Shown here: one piece after another, positions 53,185 through 59,920 of the stretch
Layout: each line of letters starts with the position of its first letter
How positions within the stretch are numbered: position 1 is the first letter of the stretch
Assembly (NCBI GenBank): GCA_018703155.1
Contig: JABJGS010000047.1
Location: forward strand, 1 to 59,920
DNA from: Francisellaceae bacterium
GTDB taxonomy: Bacteria; Pseudomonadota; Gammaproteobacteria; UBA6186; Azoamicaceae
DNA: 59,920 bases
Reading direction: 5' to 3'
Position numbers and translations under genes: made by a program
Notes under the pieces: generated by a model
What the model was told of the DNA's origin: nothing
What the model saw: only the letters and a program-made list of their open reading frames with translations
The model's database searches: none

Positions 53185-54009
53185 TTATTTTGACTTCTTT
53201 GGTTTTGTGTCTTTCTTGGCAACAAGTAGTATATGCTTTGTTTTTTTGTCGCTAAATCGAGTTCCATCAATAGCACATTTTTTCACAATTTTAAGTCCAC
53301 ACTTGGCGAGCATATCTTCCAGCTCTGATGCAGAGTATATCTGTAGGGTTTGTGAGCCATGTACAGTCTTAGATTTAGTTTTGTCTTTAGTTACAATTGA
53401 AATTGTGTGTGATGCTAATACACCTTTATGATCAACAGTACTGTGTTGAATCTTTCTAATGGTTCTAGTCTTTTCAATAGCCATTTGATCTATAGTCAAG
53501 GCAGTAATATTATCTTTGTCTAACATGTAGTTGAGGTTAAAGATATCAAAAACATAGATACCTCCAGCGCGAAGATTTGAGCCTATATTTTTCATTGCCT
53601 TTTTAAAATCAGCTTTAGTAAGATGACCAACCGCATTAAAAATAGTAATGGCCGCATCAAACTGTCCAGCTTTGCTTGTTCGCATATCACCCAGAAAGAG
53701 GTTGCAGTCAACCTTTAGTTTTTTAGCTTTCCTTTTTGCAACATTCAACATCTTTTGATTTATATCCGCTCCAGAGACTTCATATCCAGCTCGTGCAAGG
53801 TAAAGAGCCTGATTACCTGTTCCACATGACAGGTCAATAATTGATTTGACTTTATATTGCTTAAGAATATTAGCAATTAGGGCGTCATCAATCTCTGCGT
53901 TTTTATCATATATTGCATCATACTTATCCGCCGAGTAATCATAATGATTAGATCCTGCACTTACATGTTTCATATTGTCTATATTCCTATCTTTGATTTT
54001 GTAATTCAA
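53185..54009 (-). CDS. Class I SAM-dependent methyltransferase
   Basis: 274 residues. The nucleotide-binding motifs are clear: IIDLSCGTGNQALYLARAGYEVSGADIN, FLGDMRT and FDAAITIFNAVGHLTKADFKKAMKNIGSNLRAGGIYVFDIFN. The C-terminal part (SASELEDMLAKCGLKIV) is standard. A lysine-rich tail (KKDTKPKKSK) is present. It starts probably at Met13 if the first codons are untranslated. The methyl acceptor is unknown. It is downstream of the second IS66 remnant and on its own. Confidence 0.88.
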   Translation of the reverse strand: MNYKIKDRNIDNMKHVSAGSNHYDYSADKYDAIYDKNAEIDDALIANILKQYKVKSIIDLSCGTGNQALYLARAGYEVSGADINQKMLNVAKRKAKKLKVDCNLFLGDMRTSKAGQFDAAITIFNAVGHLTKADFKKAMKNIGSNLRAGGIYVFDIFNLNYMLDKDNITALTIDQMAIEKTRTIRKIQHSTVDHKGVLASHTISIVTKDKTKSKTVHGSQTLQIYSASELEDMLAKCGLKIVKKCAIDGTRFSDKKTKHILLVAKKDTKPKKSK

Positions 54010-54109
54010 ATTATTTTCGTCACTATATCACAAAAAATCAAAGCATCCATTCAGCTAGTAAGTTCTTAGAAAATATAATTTGAATGTAGATTCAGTTGTA
54101 TTTTATTAT

Positions 54110-54250
54110 TTTAAGGCTAGGACATAGCCGGTTAGCCTGTGGAGAGAAGCTACTTAATGTAGTGGATATTGAGGACATTAGTTCCCAAGCCCAGTAATCA
54201 CCTATGGTTGCAGCTTAGCTGCTCCTCTAGAATCCTCTTCATTCATGGAA
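54110..54250 (+). ncRNA. Candidate structured RNA with GGA-bearing hairpins
   Basis: A 140-bp stretch of higher G+C than its surroundings. It folds into at least three perfect stems: AGGCTA/TAGCCT (54114-54138), TAATGT/ACATTA (54155-54180) and GCAGC/GCTGC (54210-54222). Six GGA triplets occur on the plus strand, and those near 54120 and 54164 fall in hairpin loops, the pattern CsrA/RsmA binds. A TATAAT lies upstream at about 54074. No terminator was seen. It could equally be a structured 3' end of the ppc transcript on the other strand. Confidence 0.2.
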
Positions 54251-54259
54251 AGGAGAGTG

Positions 54260-56899
54260 TCAACCCGTATTTTTCATTCCGGCGACAATTCCCATAATGG
54301 TTGTTACTAATGCTTTTTGTGCTTCATTTGAAAAATTTTTTCCCTGTTCACGTTTATGATGCAATAATTTTATTTGTAAAATATGCAGAGGGAGTATATA
54401 TGGGGCTCTTACATCAATGGTCCTAAGCAGAACTGGATCTTTTTCTAGTAAAACTTCTTGTTCTAGAACTTCTAAGACTAAATTTTTAGTAACATTATAT
54501 TCATTAATAAGATCTATATTGAAATCATTAGTACATAATTTATTTTGGTACATATCAAATATATCAGTGTTAACTTTAGCAAATACCATTTCACACATGC
54601 TTAAAAGGTTATGAAAAAATCCCCAAGATTTTGACATTTCTTGTATTTGTGAAAGACGATCCTGATCTTTTATTGACTCAATTGCACTTTTGATCCCAAA
54701 CCAGCTGGTTAGTAATAACCGATTTTGTGTCCATGAAAACACCCAAGGAATAGCTCTAAGCGAATCAAAAGAACTAATATTTTTCCTTTTAGCTGGTCGA
54801 GATGAAATGGCCATTTTACCAATCTCACCTAAGGGAGTTATCTTGACAAAGTAGTCCATGAAATCTTGAGATTCTTTAATAGAGTTAGTGTATACCTCTT
54901 TTGAAATAGTAGCCATTTCAGCCATGAGTTTTCGATGTTGCTCACTTGGTGGTTGTGATGGCTTTAAAATAGATTCAAGAGTTGAGGTTATATAAACTGT
55001 AAGATTCCTCTGAGCTGTATCTATCATCCCAAAACGATGATCAATTACTTCACCTTGAACCGTAACTCGAAGTTTATCTAAAATAGAATTAGGTGGCTGT
55101 GAAGTTATTGCAGTATGTGTTGGCCAACCACCTCGTCCAGTACTACCGCCGCGTCCATGGAAAAATAGGATGTTGATGTTATGTTTTTTACCAATAATAA
55201 CCAACTGTTCTTGCGATTGGAATTGAGCCCATGATGCGGCTAAAATTCCAGAGTCTTTAGTCGAGTCTGAATATCCAATCATGACTTCTTGAGAGTCACC
55301 TATTCTATCTTTGTACCAATCAAGGCTTAGTAGGCGGTCAATGGTGCTGGGTGCATTTTCTAGATCAGAATAAGTTTCAAATAATGGTACAATTGGAAGA
55401 GGATTTTTCATTCCGCATTCTTTTTGTAAGCAAAGGACAAGAAGTATATCTGATGGCATAGAAGCCATTGAAATTATGTATGATCCTAAATTTTCACGAG
55501 GTATTTGGGATAATATTTTGAAAGTGTTTAATACTTCGGCGTTATCTTCAGATAATTTCATTCCTCTAGGAATAAGAGGTCGATTTTGCTGAATTTCCTT
55601 ACTTAAAAAATCAATACGTTCTTGTTCAGACCAGTTTAAGTAATCACCAAGTCCTAATTCTTTAGTTATGACAGATAGCAGCTCATTGTGTCGAGAAGAT
55701 TCCTGTCTAATGTCAAGTTTTTGTAAATGTAAACCAAAACAATGAACTCTGCGGATAGTATCTTGTAGAGCTCCTGTTGCTACAATCTTTGCACCACAGT
55801 CAATTAATGATTGATAACAAAGCATAAGTGGCTCAAGAAGATCTTTAGTCTCTAAACAACAAGAAGATGGGTCTATGCTTGTTTTTGAATTTTGAAAATT
55901 AGTGATCTCTTCTATATATAACTTGGTATTAGCAAGTTTACGGCGTAATGATTTTAGTAAATCTCTATATGGAGATTGTGTTGCACCAACTATTTGTCTA
56001 AGATTTTCATTGCATACGGACATTGATAGTTCATGTATCAAATTAGCAATATCTTTTAAAAATAAGTTAGCACTTACCCATCTAGATAGCCAGCATACGG
56101 TGAATGTTGTTTTAGAATTTACATTAGGGTTGCCATCTCTATCGCCTCCCATCCATGCACCAAAATCAATTATGTTGGTATCAAGAGGTAGAGACTTGCC
56201 AAATACTAGTTGCATTTCTTTATCAAGAGCTCGGTAAGTTTTTGCAATCGCATACCAAATGCTTGATTCAATAACAGCAAAACCCCATTTCGCTTCATCA
56301 ATAGGGCTGGGTCTTTGTTCTCTACTGTCTTCAGTTTGCCAAATAGAGGTCATTTTGGCATAAATATCATCAACTATATTTTCAGTTTCACATGGTGTTG
56401 GGTCTGTATCTAATACTTCCAAGCATTGATAAATACCTCGGTATTTGTGCATTAAGGTTCTTCGTTTTACTTCAGTTGGGTGTGCTGTGAGAACTAGTCC
56501 TATCTTTATGGTTTTTATTTTTTCAAATACTTTATTTGTAGTATTTTCTTCATGGTTAAAAAAAGCACTAAACGATCCTGGCTGAGGAACATAGTCAGCA
56601 AGTTTTTGATGTAATCTAGTTCTTCGAACTCGATGATATTGTTCTGCAATGTTTGTAAAATTTAGAAAATGTAAAAAACTGCGGCTGATAGACATTGTCT
56701 GTGTTTCATCAAGGGAGTCACATATATTAACTAACAGTTCTAGTTTTTCTTTGTCTCCTTTTGATATCAGCTTTGCAAGTTTACGCACTTCTTCTAATAG
56801 ACCGTAAGCTTGGTCACCAACTTGTTCTCTAATTACTTTTCCTAAAATATTTCCCAGTAGCCTAATGTCATCTTTTAGAGGTTGGTTAATAGTGCTCAT
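54260..56899 (-). CDS. ppc: Phosphoenolpyruvate carboxylase
   Basis: 879 residues, full length (E. coli 883). Active-site motifs are present: LTAHPTEVKRRTLMHK (catalytic His), GYSDSTKDSGILAASWAQ (Lys), FHGRGGSTGRGGWP (Arg loop), and the C-terminal GIVAGMKNTG. It makes oxaloacetate from PEP and bicarbonate to refill the TCA cycle. Confidence 0.97.
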   Translation of the reverse strand: MSTINQPLKDDIRLLGNILGKVIREQVGDQAYGLLEEVRKLAKLISKGDKEKLELLVNICDSLDETQTMSISRSFLHFLNFTNIAEQYHRVRRTRLHQKLADYVPQPGSFSAFFNHEENTTNKVFEKIKTIKIGLVLTAHPTEVKRRTLMHKYRGIYQCLEVLDTDPTPCETENIVDDIYAKMTSIWQTEDSREQRPSPIDEAKWGFAVIESSIWYAIAKTYRALDKEMQLVFGKSLPLDTNIIDFGAWMGGDRDGNPNVNSKTTFTVCWLSRWVSANLFLKDIANLIHELSMSVCNENLRQIVGATQSPYRDLLKSLRRKLANTKLYIEEITNFQNSKTSIDPSSCCLETKDLLEPLMLCYQSLIDCGAKIVATGALQDTIRRVHCFGLHLQKLDIRQESSRHNELLSVITKELGLGDYLNWSEQERIDFLSKEIQQNRPLIPRGMKLSEDNAEVLNTFKILSQIPRENLGSYIISMASMPSDILLVLCLQKECGMKNPLPIVPLFETYSDLENAPSTIDRLLSLDWYKDRIGDSQEVMIGYSDSTKDSGILAASWAQFQSQEQLVIIGKKHNINILFFHGRGGSTGRGGWPTHTAITSQPPNSILDKLRVTVQGEVIDHRFGMIDTAQRNLTVYITSTLESILKPSQPPSEQHRKLMAEMATISKEVYTNSIKESQDFMDYFVKITPLGEIGKMAISSRPAKRKNISSFDSLRAIPWVFSWTQNRLLLTSWFGIKSAIESIKDQDRLSQIQEMSKSWGFFHNLLSMCEMVFAKVNTDIFDMYQNKLCTNDFNIDLINEYNVTKNLVLEVLEQEVLLEKDPVLLRTIDVRAPYILPLHILQIKLLHHKREQGKNFSNEAQKALVTTIMGIVAGMKNTG

Positions 56900-57004
56900 A
56901 ATTATACCGAATCTATTTTGTTAACAATCATACTAATAGAAATAAAATACATAGACAAGTAAATGCTATAATATGAGTATTACGAACTAAAATAAGGAAT
57001 GTTG

Positions 57005-57688
57005 ATGTCAAGTGGAGTAAAAAATATAGATGAAAGTCGGCCACTGTTACCGCATATCAATGATTCAATGTTAATCAGAGAATCATGGAAAATTTTTCAG
57101 GTAATGGCAGAGTTCGTCGAAGGGTATGAACGGTTGTTTCCAATTAAACCAGCAGTAAGTTTATTTGGCTCAGCTAGAACTAAGCCGGATGATAAGTTCT
57201 ATAAGCTAGCTGATGAGACATCAGAAATGATATCAAATGCAGGATTTTCTGTTGTGACTGGTGGTGGACCAGGTGTTATGGAGGCTGCTAATAAGGGAGC
57301 TTACAGAGGTTCTTCTTTGAGTATCGGTTTGAATATTGTCTTACCAGAAGAGCGAGCAAATCAGTATCAAGATATTTCTTTACGCTTTAGACATTTCTTT
57401 ACTAGAAAAGTGATGTTTTTTAAGTATGCATCTGCATTTGTTATTTTTCCTGGTGGTTATGGAACATTAGATGAATTTGCAGAAATTCTGGCTCTTGTAC
57501 AAACAGGAAAGACCAAGAAGGTTCCAATAATACTTGTACATAAAGAATATTGGGAAGGATTAATTACTTGGTTTGAAAAAACGCTTTTGCCTGCGGATAT
57601 GATTAATCCACAAGATCTGGAGTTACTTGATTATGCTGAAACTGCAGATGAAATAGTACAGCTATTAAAAGATAAAGTGGAAATTTAG
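57005..57688 (+). CDS. LOG family protein (cytokinin riboside phosphoribohydrolase-like, TIGR00730)
   Basis: About 227 residues from the ATG at 57005, which has AAGGA six bases upstream; the ATG at 56999 is too close to that site. The Rossmann-type fold shows SLFGSARTKPDDKFYKLA, VVTGGGPGVMEAANKGA and the hallmark PGGYGTLDEFAE. LOG-family enzymes cleave nucleoside monophosphates such as AMP to base and ribose-5-phosphate; old annotations call them lysine decarboxylases. Confidence 0.9.
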   Translation: MSSGVKNIDESRPLLPHINDSMLIRESWKIFQVMAEFVEGYERLFPIKPAVSLFGSARTKPDDKFYKLADETSEMISNAGFSVVTGGGPGVMEAANKGAYRGSSLSIGLNIVLPEERANQYQDISLRFRHFFTRKVMFFKYASAFVIFPGGYGTLDEFAEILALVQTGKTKKVPIILVHKEYWEGLITWFEKTLLPADMINPQDLELLDYAETADEIVQLLKDKVEI

Positions 57689-57694
57689 CTTGGC

Positions 57695-57952
57695 TTAAAC
57701 AAAAGTGTCAAAACCTGCGATTATATCGCTTGGTTTAGGCTTGTTTAGCATAGCTATAGAGTTGTAAATAGCGGTAGCTTTATCAGATAAGGGATCAGTT
57801 TTTATCTGATAGGCTCTTGTTTTAGTAGAGCTACCGCTTTCTCTATGGATATGAGTAACATTATGTTCTGTAACAGATTTTTCTATACGAGCAGGAGATT
57901 TAAAGCTTTGTGTTGCTGAGCTACCAATAATAGATTGCATCCCGAAAGCCAT
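57695..57952 (-). CDS. Small hypothetical protein
   Basis: About 85 residues from the ATG at 57952, preceded by CAGGTGA; the frame is open to 57997 but the upstream part looks untranslated. No known domain is seen. It is polar and Ser/Thr-rich in the middle (VTHIHRESGSSTKTRAYQ), followed by a hydrophobic helix-like TAIYNSIAML. It converges on the LOG-family gene. Confidence 0.5.
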   Translation of the reverse strand: MAFGMQSIIGSSATQSFKSPARIEKSVTEHNVTHIHRESGSSTKTRAYQIKTDPLSDKATAIYNSIAMLNKPKPSDIIAGFDTFV

Positions 57953-58120
57953 ATATTCACCTGAAAATGTAGTCCACGTCAGTCCAGTGGAGAGCAAGTC
58001 AAACTACAAGTTATCAAAACCCACTTTGTATAATAAAGAGTAAAGAACAGATTAAATATGAAGTATTGAAGCTACTTCTTCAGCATAGTAAGTAAACAGA
58101 TGAAATTCAAGTTATTGAAG

Positions 58121-58807
58121 TTACTTTTTCGAGATGGGTAAGGTATTTGTTTTTGATGGCGCTTGAACTACATTGTTTCTTATGTAATTAGGTCCTGTAT
58201 GGTTAAAATTGCTGATACTCGCGTTACTGATTAATAACTTTGCTAACATTCCTTGGTATAGAGCATTTGGAGTAGGGTAGTTAGGTATAGATTTAGCATT
58301 AAAGTTATTTAGTAATTCCAGGCCTGAGCCACAAATAGCCTCAGCATCAGTTGGTAGGACAAATTTTGTTGTAGCTATCATGCTATCAGAGATAACAGTA
58401 TTAATTCTATCTTCACTAAAGGTATATTGAGCGTAATAGAATTCATCCCTTCTTGCATCTTGAAGAACTAAAACATTATTAATTTTTTCTTTACAGTGAA
58501 GTTCGTATGCAATTGATAAGGTGCTAGATAATCCATATATCGGTATTTTATTTAACGTGATCGATAAGCCTTTTACAATAGATATAGCTAGGCGAACCCC
58601 AGTAAAACCACCAGGTCCTGCACCAAATATCATAGTGTCGATTTGATCTAGCTCGAGATTAAGATCATTTAATAAAGTATCTATATATTTAAGTATTAGT
58701 TGTGATTGTAAATTTTTTGCTTCTACATGAAAATTGGCACTATTGTTCTCAGTGATAATTGCAATAGAGCAATATTGATTGGATGTGTCAATTGAGAGTA
58801 TATTCAT
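58121..58807 (-). CDS. tsaB: tRNA threonylcarbamoyladenosine biosynthesis protein TsaB
   Basis: 228 residues. ILSIDTSNQYCSIAI at the start and MIFGAGPGGFTGVRLAISIVKGLS are the TsaB signatures of the ASKHA fold. TsaB pairs with TsaD and TsaE to make t6A at position 37 of ANN-decoding tRNAs. It is somewhat degenerate in the C-terminal part. Confidence 0.93.
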   Translation of the reverse strand: MNILSIDTSNQYCSIAIITENNSANFHVEAKNLQSQLILKYIDTLLNDLNLELDQIDTMIFGAGPGGFTGVRLAISIVKGLSITLNKIPIYGLSSTLSIAYELHCKEKINNVLVLQDARRDEFYYAQYTFSEDRINTVISDSMIATTKFVLPTDAEAICGSGLELLNNFNAKSIPNYPTPNALYQGMLAKLLISNASISNFNHTGPNYIRNNVVQAPSKTNTLPISKK

Positions 58808-59127
58808 TTAAATTTCATATTTATATCAGACATTATTCAACATTATATAGAATACTTATATGTTTTTCTAGTTAACTAAGACCAATAATGGAGATAAGAT
58901 ATTTTGGAAAGATCTCTATATGAGTGCAACACGTATTTGTTAAAATCAAGCAATGGATAATGAGGGTAATTTAATTGATATCTATAAAATATAATAAAGT
59001 AGGGGCTTTGAATATGCTGAAAGGATTTTAAAATCTATTTTCTACACAAATATCTTGTATGTGAAATTATAGTCTAATGGAACTAGGGTTTTCTTGTATG
59101 GCTGAAGCTAGCTATTGTTAGAGGTAA
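58808..59127. other. Intergenic region with nothing recognised
   Basis: 320 bp, AT-rich, between two minus-strand genes. No open frame with a ribosome binding site, no tRNA and no obvious hairpin terminator were found. The tsaB promoter is presumably here. Confidence 0.4.
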
Positions 59128-59586
59128 TCAAGATGCTGGGCGGATCCAAATGCTTTTGCTAATGGATTTAAATTTAGCAACACTCATGCTGCCACGCTTA
59201 GCTTTAGTTGCACTGCCAAGTTCTTCAATGATTTTATCACGGCTGAGCATTAATATTTCACCAGGGAAGTAATCTGCGTCGAATAGAACTAATAAAATTT
59301 CATCCCACAGCCCTGCTTGGTTTATTTGACCAACCATTTGTCTTGATTTTACAGAATCAAATATTACTCGTGATTTTACTTGAACTTTCTTTCCATCCCA
59401 GTGACCTGCGCCAATAAGGTCAACGCCAGATTCAACTGTGTCAGGCTTGGCAAACTTGAAAAGGTTAATTGCATCGTGCTTTGCTAGTTCACTGGCTACG
59501 GGGAGCACTTCGCCTGTTAATTGATGATAATTAGCAGCAACCTTTCTAGTTTCTTCCATTAATTTATCTACAGAATATATGGTCAT
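59128..59586 (-). CDS. Conserved hypothetical protein, PD-(D/E)XK nuclease-like
   Basis: 152 residues. The middle reads ESGVDLIGAGHWDGKKVQVKSR, which fits the PD-(D/E)XK pattern (acidic residue, then GVDLIG, then QVK with catalytic lysine) of restriction-endonuclease-like folds. LWDEILLVLFDADYFPGEILML fits the following strand and helix. Homologues of unknown role occur in other bacteria. It could cut or sense DNA or RNA; there is no partner methylase nearby. Confidence 0.6.
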   Translation of the reverse strand: MTIYSVDKLMEETRKVAANYHQLTGEVLPVASELAKHDAINLFKFAKPDTVESGVDLIGAGHWDGKKVQVKSRVIFDSVKSRQMVGQINQAGLWDEILLVLFDADYFPGEILMLSRDKIIEELGSATKAKRGSMSVAKFKSISKSIWIRPAS

Positions 59587-59621
59587 AGCTGTTAATAATA
59601 GAGGTTTATTTTAGTATAGAT

Positions 59622-59655
59622 AAAAACCCATCTTCAGTAAAGAAGATGGGTTTTT
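59622..59655. terminator. Bidirectional intrinsic terminator
   Basis: AAAAACCCATCTTC pairs with GAAGATGGGTTTTT around an AGTAAA loop. The stem is flanked by A-run and T-run, so it works on both strands. It lies just beyond the minus-strand stop of the lysine-repeat protein gene and upstream of the nuclease-like gene, so it mainly ends the former. Confidence 0.85.
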
Positions 59656-59678
59656 CAGGGTATTTCCGGGAATAGATA

Positions 59679-59920
59679 TTACGCAGATTTACGTTTAGTT
59701 GTTTTGCGTTTAACAGTAGTTTTCTTTTTAGCTACTTTACGTTTAACAGTAGTTTTCTTTTTAGTAGTAGTTTTCTTTTTAGCAGTAGTTTTCTTTTTAG
59801 CAGTAGTTTTCTTTTTAGCAGTAGTTTTCTTTTTAGCAGTAGTTTTCTTTTTAGCAGTAGTTTTCTTTTTAGCAGTAGTTTTCTTAGCTACTTTACGTTT
59901 AGCAGTGGTTTTCTTTTTAG
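59679..59920 (-). CDS. Histone-H1-like lysine/alanine/threonine repeat protein (partial, runs off right edge)
   Basis: The minus-strand frame is open from the window edge to a TAA at 59679-59681. The visible 79 residues consist almost only of KKKTTA-type hexapeptides, with interspersed KRKVAK, ending TTKRKSA. This resembles the lysine-rich tails of histone-H1-like DNA compaction proteins (AlgP, HctB-like, and others). Such proteins bind DNA loosely and may act in nucleoid packing or regulation. The 5' part, and so its full domain structure, is outside the window. The coding tract is made of perfect 18-bp repeats. Confidence 0.8.
   Translation of the reverse strand, partial: KKKTTAKRKVAKKTTAKKKTTAKKKTTAKKKTTAKKKTTAKKKTTAKKKTTTKKKTTVKRKVAKKKTTVKRKTTKRKSA
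59763..59888 (-). repeat. 18-bp tandem repeat in the lysine-repeat protein gene
   Basis: Five perfect copies of an 18-bp unit (plus-strand AGCAGTAGTTTTCTTTTT) run from 59781 to 59870, with one near-copy on each side. Each unit encodes six residues (KKKTTA in the coding direction). Copy number could vary by slippage without breaking the frame. Confidence 0.92.

Noticed and set aside
54110-54250. 6S, SRP, RNase P or tRNA in this structured patch
   Set aside because: None of the conserved sequence blocks of those RNAs is present.
1-59920. CRISPR arrays, tRNA and rRNA genes
   Set aside because: No repeat-spacer pattern, cloverleaf or rRNA signature was noticed when reading the window; the tandem repeats seen are coding.

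Overview
The window is an AT-rich (roughly one third G+C by eye) gammaproteobacterial chromosome segment. Gene content and order fit an Oceanospirillales-like or Pseudomonas-like lineage. The lepA-lepB-rnc-era-recO-acpS string, a yafS-like gene followed by rnhA-dnaQ, the prkA-yeaH-ycgB operon, tamA-tamB and barA next to relA all point that way. Several features suggest a host-associated bacterium with a decaying genome: low G+C, an ankyrin protein with a possible F-box-like tail, many broken genes, no pdxJ between recO and acpS, and enzymes carrying signal peptides. An endosymbiont or parasite of the Endozoicomonas type is my guess, not something the sequence proves.

Region by region. 1-4681 is a UvrD-like helicase gene on the minus strand, split by a 3.05-kb insertion (395-3441). 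The insertion has IS66-type tnpA and tnpB but no tnpC; in its place are an MFS transporter and a small RRM protein. An identical short sequence flanks it, and removing it restores the helicase frame. 4682-10300 holds gene remnants, a Tus-like replication terminator protein, a divergent DUF2797 protein and an hscC / J-domain-like pair. 10926-13860 is a three-gene cluster: an exported methyltransferase, a Nudix hydrolase and an exported adenylate kinase. 14092-27840 holds the ankyrin protein, a Ca/Na exchanger, the ycgB-yeaH-prkA stress operon, a broken chemoreceptor, a possible CheD/CNF-like deamidase and a frameshifted tamB.

27880-32687 is tamA plus a two-gene ABC importer of the nitrate/taurine type. 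32918-40071 is the core housekeeping block (yafS-like, rnhA, dnaQ, lepA, lepB, rnc, era, recO, acpS). 40171-48338 has rlmD, a DEDDy exonuclease, a periplasmic binding protein, barA and relA. 48545-52714 is a second operon of exported, cofactor-dependent enzymes: a PhyH-type dioxygenase, a glycosyltransferase, and an HPr-kinase-like/glycosyltransferase fusion. After a second, decayed IS66 end the window closes with a methyltransferase, ppc, a LOG-family protein, tsaB, a PD-(D/E)XK-like protein and a histone-H1-like lysine repeat protein running off the right edge.

The most unusual biology is the pair of clusters (10926-13860 and 48545-52714) in which enzymes that need SAM, ATP, 2-oxoglutarate or sugar nucleotides carry N-terminal signal peptides. 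Those cofactors are not normally present in the periplasm, so the products may act outside the bacterium, for example in a host cell. The passenger-carrying IS66 derivative and the Tus homologue are the next most notable.
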